Assembly: GCA_030549495.1 (NCBI GenBank)
Contig: JAUIRK010001031.1
Span: 372,001 to 436,000, forward strand
Source of the DNA: Nectonema munidae
Lineage: Eukaryota; Nematomorpha; Nectonematoida; Nectonematidae
Direction: 5' to 3'
DNA: 64,000 nt
Shown here in pieces: positions 22,928 to 34,072 of the stretch. The position numbers were made by a program, and so were the translations under genes. Numbering within the stretch: position 1 is the stretch's first letter; each line of letters starts with the position of its first letter. Below the pieces are notes generated by a model that made no database searches, was not told where the DNA came from, and was given only the letters and a program-made list of their open reading frames with translations.

Positions 22928-25452
22928 TATCTAAACTGAATAAAAATTGTTTTGAAATAAAAGTAGGCTACGATTATTTCAAAGAAAATTGTACATTCGA
23001 TCGACATTTTTCACCTCAAAAATAATTTAAAATTTATTAGAAAAACATTATACTGACCTATGCTGACCCCTAAAAAGTAAATATATATATATTTATTTTC
23101 GACAGTGTTCTTTATCTATGACATTTTAAAATGTAAAAAACCATATTCTACGTTTGTTAATATGAAATATTGAAAAAATAGTATATAAACTCATCACGTT
23201 AATTTTATTGGTATTTTTTAAACTATATAAAAGTGGACTGACCTCACATAAAAGCAGATTTTGGAAAAAGATAAAAAAAATTTTTTTGTAAAACCTAGCC
23301 TATGTTACCCACACAGAGTGTAGCTTTCCAATGGTACGATTTTCAATCAAAATTTTTCTTTAAATCTTCACATTATGCTTGTCTATAAAAGTGGTACCTT
23401 TTTTTACTAAAATTTAGACCAAATTTTTCGAAGTAAAGTCCAGTTATCAAAAAAATTTTAAAACTTTTGCAAAAATAAATTATTCTAGCGTATGTAGCAA
23501 ACGATAAGCTATCAAATGATATATATATCATAAAAAAGTAACATTGAAAAACAGCTAAATATTTTCTGCAAATCAAAGAAGTAAAAATTTCTAAAAAATC
23601 GTGGGAAAAAAATTGGAAAATGGGCACTGTTCTTCATAATCTCTGGTACGTTAGAAAGGAATCCCGAAATAGTTAATACGAAATTGATTAACTCTTAAAG
23701 TTAGTTAAATAAATACATTAATAGAAAAATCTATTAGACATCAATTTGATTTTAGTGAAAAAATATGAAAGTTTTAAAAATTAAGGTTAAAAAATTTGTT
23801 TGCAATGCATCATTATCTATTTTTCATTAGCATTACATAAAATGCAATTAAATCATTTGAGATAAAACTGAAATTAAACTAAAATGGTAATAAATTCCAT
23901 TATCGTACAGTCAAGTTTATGGAATATAATTAGAAATTTTGAAATTCCAGATTTTGATAAAAAAAAATTGGGATAAACATAAGACTTCAATTTAATCTAA
24001 GTGTAACTTCTACGTTTTGAATACTTTTTAGATTTTCAAGGATATTAGTCTGATTTTGAGCTTTACCTACATTGTAGTGCAGGAAATTATGAACCTAGAG
24101 TCTTACTCAGGTATATGGCAATAGATTAATATTTATACTTATGACAGTATATAATATATTATGAGATATGACGACTTTAAAAAATATCTAAATTTATTTT
24201 TTGTCAGCATATTCAAACTAAAATTTTAAATAAAATCCATACTATATAATAAATATGTTCATAAATAACGTTTGAATAGTGGAAGAAGATACCCACCCAT
24301 CCCCCATCCCTATCCCGCCTCACTTTTGTCCCATTCGTTATATACATAAAGAATAGTTAGAAAAGCATTGAAATATTTGTATAGAATGTGATTTTCTACA
24401 TGCAATCAAAAACATTTAATGAGATTGTATAACGCAAGCTAATATAATTCTTAATTTATAGATTTTCCTATATATCAAAACCCATCGACGTACATTAATA
24501 AAAAGCTACTTACTTATAGGAAAATGTATTACTGGTTTAAGCTTTTATTTATAACTAGTTTCTTATTACTTAGTTTACAAACATAGTACCTTTAAATTAA
24601 CTTATAGGAAATAATTTGGATAGTTTAGAAATTAAACTTTAAGTTAAAAAATGTTCACATACTTTATAATAAAAAATACTTTACTTACTGTTTAAAGAAA
24701 ATTAAACATCTAAAAATAACATATAATCAAAAGGTTATATGTAGCTAACACTATAGAGAGAAAATATGATGATAAAAAATAGTATTCAAATCTTCTCAAT
24801 AAGTTTTGTAAATTTACTATTCATAATCATTTCAAATATTAAAAGTTTTTCCTAATTATATTTTTAAACTTACTATTGCTAACCAATAAACAAAATATTT
24901 AAGTTTGGATGAAAATGTGTGAGTTTCTGTAAAATAAATCTCTATATTTAACTATAAAATATTTTACCGAATCCAAAAATTATTTAATATGTTGTCTTTT
25001 ATCATGTTACTTAGATTTTATGGTAGAAAAATTTGCAATAAACAATTTTTAAGTATATACTACAATACTGAGTTTCAAATTTATTCATAGATAAAAATAC
25101 ATTTACATTATTTATAATAAAAATGGAAATTTATACTCAAAAATATTAATCAAAGATTACATTCTTTCTCTAATTTTAATAATAAATTAAATGAGTTGTA
25201 GGTAATGCAATTTTTAAGTTTTGACTTTTTTAAAGTAATTTTTTTTTTATCAAAATGTGATTTAATTTCCTTAAATGACATTTATTTTTAAAACTTATTT
25301 TTTACAATTCGTTTACAAAATTAAAGATTATTATACGATAGAATAGTTGTATTTTTAGGCCAAAATTAAAAGTGCTGTTACCCTATTGATCTGATCACAA
25401 TTTTATATCCTATAATAATTGTAAAGAACAGATGAAGCTTCATTCTCTAGAT

Positions 25453-25535
25453 CAGTAATCTTCAATCTTTTTCTCATTATACAGTCTATGCCTCCCTTTT
25501 ATATAAATAAGATTTTGGCCCCTCACTTTTTATCA
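25453..25535 (+). repeat. Possible lone hAT terminus (copy A)
   Basis: CAGTAATCTTCAATCTTTTT followed by TATGCCTCCC and TTTTGGCCCCTC resembles the start of hAT elements, whose ends often run CAGTGGTTCTCAA..TTT..CCCC. No partner end or target duplication was found. Copy B has it at about 51249. Confidence 0.3.
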
Positions 25536-26528
25536 AAAACTTTTTTTTTATAAAGATTTAATGATGAGTTTTATTCTCTTTCTGTTTAGTTTTTAAGGTA
25601 AGTTTTGAACTTGTGAACATTTGTACTTGTGAATCACAATATAAATGAGATGAATTGTATTTTCGTTATTTTTGGTGTCATTTTACTTGCATTTCCTCTT
25701 TTTTACTTCAGCAGTTTGGAGTTTCATTATCAGTTGACTCATTTATTGTAACGAGTCAATAATTTATCCATTATATAAAAATACTTTAGTTAATTTATCC
25801 GTTGAAAAATATATTATGAAATTATATTTATGTTCGCATATCATTTATTTTGTAAGGTAGCGATAAAATAGACGAAAAAGAAGTTGATTTACATAAATCA
25901 AAAATATTATTAAATAGAAATAATTTTTTTTTGAAGTTTCGTAAGTTTTTTTAATAATTTTAATTAAAATAAAAAATTTAGTTTATAATTAAAAAAAAAT
26001 GAAGTCTTGAAATAATATTTATAAAATTAAATTTTTGTCTAACTGTCTTGATTCTTCGAAATCCCTTCTTTATACGATCTCTCGATCTTGAATTGTTATT
26101 TTTTAAAATACTATTTAATTTATGGTTTAAAAAAAGAGCACAATTAAAATCTAAAAGATGTGTAAATAATTGATGTAATCTAAAAGAAGTGTAAATAGTT
26201 TATAGTAAAAAATATTTTGCATCAAAAGTTGATCCAGGACGTTTTTGGAAGACAACAAAATTTCAGTTGAATATAAATTTACTCTTGAAAAAATGATATA
26301 AAAAATTAATTTTTTTATGTAACTTGTAAATTACTGTGTAACAAATTTGAGGTTCAAAAAAAGTACAAACTAAATAAACCTTTTTTATATATAAAAAACA
26401 ACACTGAATTCAAATTTGACTTTCATTTTTCTATATTAGCAACCGTTTTTTTGTACTGAGATTTTTTTTGGTATATACTAATAAACGTTATATATTGAAA
26501 ATAGATTTATTTTTTAAAATAAAAATAA

Positions 26529-28015
26529 ACTATGCTAACATCGCAGGGCTCATTACTTTCATTTAAATCGTCTTTCCATCATTATAATGTCTTGGTGAAA
26601 TCTTTCACCATGTTTATCATTTACCTTACCAATGTTTTTTCAATAAAATTCAAATGAGAGTGAAGCATATGGACTTTAAGAGACATATTACAACCAATAG
26701 CCTGATAATGCTTAACATGTTATCAACAACTTGAGCATACTTTTCTGTGCGATTCTTCCCCAAAAAAGTATTGCATACTTTCTTGAAAGACTCCAAAGCA
26801 AATTTTTCTTTTTCATCAAGATGTTAAAAAAAATTTCGGATTTGAGGACCTACAAAGATGCCTTCTTTGATTTTAACTTGACTCAGACATGGGAATTTTT
26901 TGTCAAGTATTCAAATGCAGAAGATTGCTTTTTCAATGCTTTGACAAACTGTTTGAACAAACCAAGTTTAATATACAAGCAAGGAAGAACTATTCTCTCC
27001 TTTTTGACAAGAGGTATATTTACAATATTATTTTTTCCTATTTCTACTTCATATCGGTATGGCCAATCCTTACTTACATAATGTTCTTTTCTATCTCTAG
27101 AATTCCACAAGCATATAAAGCAACAAAATTTTGTATATCCAAGTTGTAGAGCGGTCAGCATAGCCATAACTTTGAAGTCAGCACAAATATCCCAGTTATG
27201 AAGCTCATAATTTATTCTTGAAAGAATTTATTTTATGTTTCCATAGGATTCTCTCATTATCTCACTATAGGCTATTGGAACAGAAGGGTATAAATTATTA
27301 TTGTGAAGTAGAACGGCTTAGATGCTTTCTTTGGATGAATTTATGAAAAGTATCCAGTTACAACTATCATAAGGAAAATCTAATGCTTCAAAAGTTCAGT
27401 AACGTTATTACAAAAGGACAAGTAATCTTGCATTGTAAAAAGTGTAACTAAGCTCTCAGTGCGTCGTTTGAACATTGCTTTTTTCTCATCTTTTTCAAGA
27501 AGATTTCGTTCCTGAAGTCTGGATGCCAAAAGCTCACTTTTGTCTTTGGTTAAATAAAGATCACGGCATAAATCATTTAAAGCTTTTTGAGAAAGAGTAT
27601 TGGCTTGTTTTAGTTTTCTAATTGATCTGCTTCTTTACATTCACTACTAAGTTGTTCATCTTCACTGCAAATTTGTGTTTCTTGTTTTTGCGGGACTGGC
27701 ACAGGTAAGTAGCATATCCCGTAAAATCTTGTTGACAGAAATAGCAATCGTTGAAGTGATTTTCTTGCTCGCGCCATATCATTGGTATAGCAAACTTCAT
27801 TTGAACATTTTTCCGGATTACCAAGCACTAAATGCCTTTACACAGACCAAGCAACAAATGTGAGGAGCCCATGATTTATCTTGATCTCCTAAGTCACACG
27901 ATTTGTACATTTTTTTACCATAACGTCTTATATTACGTTTTTGTTTAGAGAAAACTAACTCTCCACAAATGTAACAAAATTTGTTCGGATTATTTTTACA
28001 CTGTCTTCCACTCAT
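26529..28015 (-). pseudogene. Unnamed transposase-like family, remnant 2 (copy A)
   Basis: This is a second, diverged member of the family at 16724-18345, better kept. It starts MSGRQCKNNPNKFCYICGEL, then LGDQDKSWAPHICCLVC (27818-28015). FAIPMIWREQENHFNDCYFC, TLSQKALNDLCRDL and SELLASRLQERNLLEKDEKK follow. The core reads YPSVPIAYSEIMRESYGNI, HNWDICADFKVMAMLTALQL, GYTKFCCFICLWNSRDRKEH and VLPCLYIKLGLFKQFVKAL (26883-27167). The C terminus reads KHGERFHQDIIMMERRFK. At least four breaks are visible. The C-x2-C pairs imply metal binding, and the ICADFK and GERFHQD acids could be catalytic. Function is not established; many genomic copies are expected. Confidence 0.65.
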
Positions 28016-29368
28016 TTATTTATAGTTTATCTAAAATATAGAAAGTAAAACAATTAATATATTTCAATTTTCAAGCTTAGAGTGACAAAAGTTTTTGTAT
28101 AAAAAATTGAATTTTTTTTTACCATTTTGTGTAACACAGTCAATAAAAAATGATGATTTGTTCCAAAATGATGCCTAAAATCAATGAAAAATAAGTCGGG
28201 ACAAGAATTTTAACCTTATTTTGTACATAAAAACGATTATGAAATTGTTGTACTTTCAAGTGTTCCACTTATTTAACGCTTATTTTATATTTTTTTACAC
28301 AAATTTTAGCATAGAAACGATTTTAATTGTGATAAATAAATCATTATTCTTTTCTGATTCAACTCACTGTATGATTGAATGTGCGCTTTTTAAATCCGTT
28401 TTATTTCTGTTAAAAGTAATAAAAAATATATACTACAAAAAAACCTTTCACCCCTTAATAAATTGAAACATGTACAAATTTTACTATTAACAAAATATGG
28501 TGATCCTATATGTCTTATGTGTCAAAGTCATCGAAATATTTTTAAGTATTTTATAAAAGTCATACTAGTTAAATACAAAAGATGTATCGGATGTAAAATT
28601 TTCTGTTGACAAGAAAATATTTAAAGAAAATTTTTTAACCATGAGCTATATTAATTGGCCACAGAAAATATATTGGACATTTGTAGGCCAAGAAATAATA
28701 TAGGTTAATGGAATTCACTAATATAGAACATCAATTTCTTCTCTAAAAAAATTTCGGAAGGGCGGTGTTCAATAAACTACAAAACCTTTGGGAAAAGAGA
28801 CTGGACTGTTAAGATAATTCGAATTATCAACTCAAGGAGTTCTTCTAACATTTATCGAAAAAAACCATTTTTTCATAATCCATGTCAAATACTGATGATT
28901 CTTGCTATACTTAGTCAGCAAACCTATCTAGAGCATACGCTTTACAATGGTCTAGAAGGCGTGCAACAATTTGAAATTCCTTGATGGTTTTAGTTCTGCC
29001 AGTAAAGAATTAAGGAGAGTAATCTTGGAGAATCTTCGTAAAACTTTACCCCATGATTTTCAAATCTTTTTAATATATATCTTTATTTTTTAAAGTTTGA
29101 AAAAGGACATTAGATTCTTTATCTCAGACATATCATCTTTTTTAGTTAAATCGGTAAGGAACAAAGAATGTCCGAAAAGTTTGCCTTTTTGATTCTATAA
29201 ATTGATAGAAAATAAACATTTATTGAACAGGATGCATTAAAGTATTATTGCTTCTTAGTTTTACGCTGAAATGCTTTTTTCGTTTCAAAATGGAGTAAAG
29301 TCAAAGTATCATAAATGCTTGAAAATAGATAAATTTGATAGCCTTTTGTCTCATCTTATGTTTTATAC
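28016..29368. other. Non-coding end of duplication unit (copy A)
   Basis: No gene was recognised. ACTGTGT-type phrases near 26333 and 28130 face each other across the transposase-like remnant and could be short terminal inverted repeats, but the match is only about 11 bp. The segment ends with TTTTATAC at the edge of hAT element X. Confidence 0.4.
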
Positions 29369-31856
29369 CATGCATGGGCAACCTTTGTTTACTTGTTGAC
29401 CTGATTATGTTTTCCCAGACTGGCTGCGGTCCAGGAGCCCTAATTATAGATTTACAAAATATGTATGCATACATAGTTATACTTATTATATACTATACAT
29501 ATAAACATTTATTAAACTACTGATTTTTATCAATATGATTTTATATATTGATCGTTTACTTTTAATAGAAGGGTTCAGGAAAGAAAAATAGTAAAAGCCG
29601 AAAATATTTATTTAAATATTTTTTTTGAAACACACAGTTTAGTAGAACTATTATTACATATGAGAAAAATTATTTACTGAAACACATTGTTTATTAATCT
29701 TATAACTACATGTAAGAAAAATTGTAACAAACCTCATTATAATGCGAAATTTGAACTTGGTGTATACAACCAGTGTCTCAATGTTTGGCGAAATGCTAGA
29801 GGCGGCTACTCTTAGGTTAATTTCAAGGTATTGTCCGTCAGCCTTTATCTTGTCTATGATTTTGCATATTTGAATTTAGTAAATAACTGGTCACAAATAT
29901 AAGCACTCCCGAATAGCGGCATTTTCTTTCTTGCAAAATCAGTGATCCTGTGGAAAGCTTTTTAGGTAAATTTTATAAAACTCTCGTAAAGAATAATCTC
30001 TCATTTTTCGTCTCAAATCTTCATTTCCTTGAAGTTTAATCAATTTCATCTACAGCTCCTCTGAAGCATTCTCAACATTGATATCAAACTGGTGAAGAGG
30101 AAACACTTATATTAGTTTCTTGTGAACTGAAACATTGAAATCTACTGATGAATTCTTTGTGAATTGATATAAGCTTATCAGCATTGGAAGTGCAGTCTGC
30201 TTTGCACCAATGTAGGGAAATGGAAAGTATTACCATTTCTCAACTGTTTTTCCCACAGTTGAATTTTGTTTTAGAATGTTCAGATATGACTGTACAACTG
30301 ATGAACAAATTGTCCCTTTCCTTGCAATTTTGAATTCAAGCCATTCAGATATGAAGTAAAGTCAACAAGAAAAGCGAGATCCCGTACCCAGCCATCATCA
30401 CTGAATTCAGGGATAGACGTGCCTTTCATTTCCATAAATTGGAAAATTTCACTCCTAAGTTCATAAAATCGTTTTAACATTTCTCGAGATTTTATAAAAT
30501 TGATACTCGAAACTACTTAGACATGACGTGTTTAAATATGAGGGACTTGACACATACATTCTATTCGTGAATGCAGTGAAACACGGAAAAATATTTTGCG
30601 TCTATGTTCATAGAAGTTGTTTTTTTTTATTTTAGAAGTTACGCAACTTTATTACCAACCGTTGCAGGGGCACAATCTGTTGCTAAACCATGAAGTTTTT
30701 CAAATTGGAGATTCAATTTAGCCATTAACATTTTCAATTCTTGAAAAATATCTTCTCCAGTGGTAGTGTCTTTCATGGCTTGAAGACCAAGCATTTCTTC
30801 CGTGATATTGGTCATCAATTCCACGTTCAAAAACTACACGTTGGGCTGTATTTGCCACGTCAGTACTTTCATCAATAGCCAAGGAAAAATACTTAAATTT
30901 CGAAGCACGTTCTTTCAAGACATTTCTTTATTGGTAGCAAGTTCATCAATCCGCCTTGTTACAGTTCTACGAGACAAACTAATATTATCAATTTCTTTTT
31001 TCTGCCTGGCCACAAAATATCAACCACTGCTTGTAGGTATTCTTTCCCAAATTCGCGCTCAGAATAATTTTTTGAATGTTTTACAATCTTCTCAACTAGC
31101 ACGAATAATATTGTCTTTCAAATCTGCTGTTCTTTTAAATCTTTAATCAGATTTTAGACTTTTTGTTTTCTACGTTCACCTTGAAAATTATCATAAAGAG
31201 ATCAGTGTTTGGAAAGATAGTGTCTTTTTACATTATATTCTTTCATAACAGCAACTGACTCTGAACACAGAAAACATATTGTTTTCCTTTGAATTATGTG
31301 AAAAAATAGTCATCGGTAAACTTTTCTTTAAACTATAGAGATTCATTATCCACTTTCCTCTTTTTCAATGACGACATTTTGGGTTGGATGCGTTCATTAA
31401 ATAACTTTTTAACAAAATTAAAAAATTTATAAAAATAATTTTAATGATTTTTTTATAACAATTGAAGAAATATATTATTATTATAGATTTGGTTCTTTGT
31501 GAACTACTGGAAGAGCCAAAGGAGATATTTAGGCTTCTGACCAGGATGATATATTCAGACTAACTGAAAACATAAATATGGGGAATCAAGAAAGAAAAGT
31601 ATTTAACACAAAGAACGTTAATCCATTAGTAATTAGAAAAGAAAATGGCAAAAAAATCCAACTTTATTCAAACGATGGAAAAGGGATTAAAGATGTGACC
31701 AGAGGGTAAAAGGTAATAAAAATAATTTTTTTATAAATTTAAATCCATTTTAATTATACCTGTACTGACTTAAAGTTTTTTAAAGGTCTCCTTGGGCTGG
31801 ATGAAAAGTCTCCGCGCGCCGGATTTAGCCCAAGGGCCGTAGGTTGCCCATGCATG
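29369..31856 (-). mobile_element. GTF2IRD2-like hAT transposon X at the duplication junction
   Basis: Perfect 16-bp terminal inverted repeats, CATGCATGGGCAACCT and its complement, close the element. The minus-strand transposase is full-length in outline but has many stops and shifts. It has a BED-like zinc finger (about 31190-31380: KKRKVDNESL, ESVAVMKEYNVKRHYLS in mixed frames), the N-terminal core (YFSLAIDESTDVANTAQ, MTNITEEMLGLQAMKDTTTG, 30639-30918), a middle part (ELRSEIFQFMEMKG, YLNGLNSKLQGKGQFVHQL, 30280-30480) and dimerisation (PLFGSAYICDQLFTKFKYAK, about 29870-29930). The flanks do not match: TTTTATAC on the left, CTCTACTT on the right. The sub-terminal sequence GGCAACCTxxGGCCCxxGGGC also occurs in element Z, so X and Z are related. 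Confidence 0.9.
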
Positions 31857-33969
31857 CTCTACTTCAACAGCTAAATCTTTGTTTTAGCCATTTTACATCA
31901 AAAGCATTTATTGTTTAAAGCTAATTCCAAGTTATCTCAGACATCCATTGTCCGAAGCTGATGTAAATGCGCTATTCGAACATTTTAAAGATGACCTACC
32001 TGATTCAAAAACATTGAATCAAGAAATTAAAATATGGCAACAAGTGTGGAGCACTCGAACTGTTCTTCCTGACACTATGTCTAATACTCTTAGTCATTCT
32101 ATCGCCTGTCGTCAGCTTTACCCTAATTTTACAACAATAATACACATCATGCTTCTAACTTCAGTGACTACGCAGGGGTAGGCAATTTTTCAGGGTGAGG
32201 GCCAGATGGGACATTTGAAATGAGCTCACGGGCCAAAGAAGCAAAATATCAGAGTTACTTTAATTTTTATAATATTTATAATACATTTTTACATGCTTTA
32301 TCATTAAATGATAATAATTGGTAAAAACAAAATAGTACAAAGTAATTTATTCAAAACTACAAATCAATGAGGCTGTTGGTACTGTTTTCTATTAAGAAGT
32401 TTTGTGATGTCTGGATCAATGCTTGAGGTAGACAACCTAAGAACGTCATTAAGGTGGCGGTCTGAGAGTTGAGAGCGAAGGTAAGACTTCGTGTAATTCA
32501 TTTTCGAAAATAACTGCTCACAGCAGTAAGTGCTACCGAACATAGCCACAACTCTTTGAATATGCGTAATTAAATTTGGGAAATTGTTAGTAGGAAAAAC
32601 AAATTTTGAAAGAAAAATAGAGGAGATGACAAGCTGAACTTTGCTCTCAATTTCTCATCGCACTGTAGTTCCACCAACTCCATCTGCAGAGATTCAGGAG
32701 CGTCTTCCACATTGAAGTCAAATGGAGAAGTAAAAGGCTTGAAGTCTGTACTTAACAATCTTAGTGCTGCAAAACGGGTAGCAAATTCTTCACGCAGTAT
32801 TTTGATAACACTAACGCAGGCGTCATGGTCTATATTCGCAGGAACACATGCAACAAGATGAGAAAAATGTGTAAATTGTCCTGAAGTCAATTGAGCTTCC
32901 CAAAGGCGCAGTTTAACCTCAAAGGCAGTAATCTGCGCAAACATGTCGGTGACAAGAATGCCTTTACCTTGCAGCTTTAAGTTTAGTGAGTTCAGATGTG
33001 TTGTTATGTCCGTAAGAAAGGCCAAACGAGCTAGTCATTTTGGATCTGAGAAACTTTCAGCGTATGGAAGATTTTTTTGATGTAAAAAAGTAGCAATTTC
33101 TTGCTGTAGATCGCATACCCGAGAAAGCATAGCCCCACGACTTAGCCATCGTACCTCACAGAAGTAAAGAAGATCGTTATACTGCTCCTTTACACAGTCC
33201 AAAAGGGCTTCGGGATAAAATGGAATTTACAACCTTAATCACAATAGACATTACATCAGCGAGATTGGCAGACTTGGCGCATAATGTCTCTTGATGGATG
33301 ATACATTGGATTTTATGAATAGGTTGAGTGTATCCAGCAGTTTCACAATGACGAATAAGCAGCATACATTATTATATAGTACTAATGCTGATAATCAAAA
33401 AACATCTTATTTTAATTTCTTGTAGGTATGCGGGCCAGATTCTATTAACTAAAATTAAAAGATCGGCGGGCCGGATGAAAATGTTTGGCGGGCCGTATTT
33501 GGCCCGCGGGCCGGAGGTTGCCTACCCCTGGACTACAGCCACCGTTGAGAGATCAAATTCCTCTCTCATGTTTATAAAGTACTCTTTTCGCAGTTCAATG
33601 AATGAAGATCGTCGTTTCATTGGTCCCATTCTTCTACTTGCTCACAGAGATATTCCCTTCGATACTGATATTGGGATTACCATGTATGGTAAAAAATGTC
33701 CTTGATGAATGATTCATCTTAATCCACTTATTTCTTGATCTTATAATAATAGGTTAAGTGTAACCTTTGAGGTGTATATATTATTGTTTATCGTGTAATA
33801 TTAATATAATCTTTACGTATTAATATGAATAACATTGAAAATATTTTTAATTAATAAAAATATTTTTGTTTTAATTTAAATTTGATTGATTTATCTTTAA
33901 AACATTGGGGCCTTTTATCAAATTTCGCCTCCCCTCCCCTCCTAAAGCCAAATTCTGGATCCGCCGATG
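31857..33969 (+). mobile_element. 3' half of ZMYM1-like hAT transposon V (copy B)
   Basis: Only the part from the dimerisation-domain region onward is present (SEADVNALFEHFKDDLP, VWSTRTVLPDTMSNTLSH, then after element Z ATVERSNSSLMFIKYSF), because the duplication starts inside V. The right terminus GGATCCGCCGATG is at 33957-33969. A 5-bp CTCCC duplication lies just inside that end relative to copy A. Confidence 0.8.
32173..33530 (-). mobile_element. GTF2IRD2-like hAT element Z, copy B
   Basis: Same ends, same GACTACAG target duplication (33531-33538) and same coding remnants as copy A. It lacks 23 bp near 33210, where copy A reads GGCTTGGAATTGACG; short GGCTT repeats flank the deletion. This removes part of the segment after LLDCVKEQYNDLL. 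Confidence 0.85.
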
Positions 33970-34018
33970 ACAAATGATACACAGAAGGTGATGTAAGCAA
34001 AATTTGTTAATAATTCAG

Positions 34019-34024
34019 TTTATT
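34019..34024 (-). promoter_or_regulatory. Polyadenylation signal AATAAA of the spliced gene (copy B)
   Basis: Minus-strand AATAAA about 50 nt past the stop codon at 34073, as in copy A. Confidence 0.5.
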
Positions 34025-34072
34025 GATACAAAATGCAGGAAACAAAATACACATTTCTTTGTTGGTAAAAAA

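Larger units (their letters stand above)
22201..26528. other. Long AT-rich non-coding stretch (copy A)
   Basis: No coding exon or complete element was recognised. Minor items are an old direct repeat (22470/22864) and a lone hAT-like end near 25453. Copy B holds a 488-bp insertion in the corresponding stretch (relative to A near 24159) and lacks A 26221-26479. Confidence 0.45.
3376..29368. repeat. Tandem segmental duplication, copy A (26.0 kb)
   Basis: This segment recurs in direct orientation at 31857-54923. Order and orientation of all contents agree, with roughly 1-2% substitutions by eye. Main differences: hAT element W is present only in A (10051-13143). A 488-bp insertion is only in B (49466-49953). 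B lacks about 77 bp (A 17228-17304), 259 bp (A 26221-26479) and 23 bp inside element Z (near A 4710-4732). B gains 44 bp at 41387. The left boundary is inside the dimerisation-domain exon of transposon V; the right boundary is exactly the left edge of hAT element X. The copy may be a true paralogue or the other haplotype. Confidence 0.95.

Noticed and set aside
23373-23627. 84-codon minus-strand open stretch
   Set aside because: The composition is typical of AT-rich non-coding DNA, and the counterpart in copy B (48672-48941) has a different C-terminal frame after a small indel.
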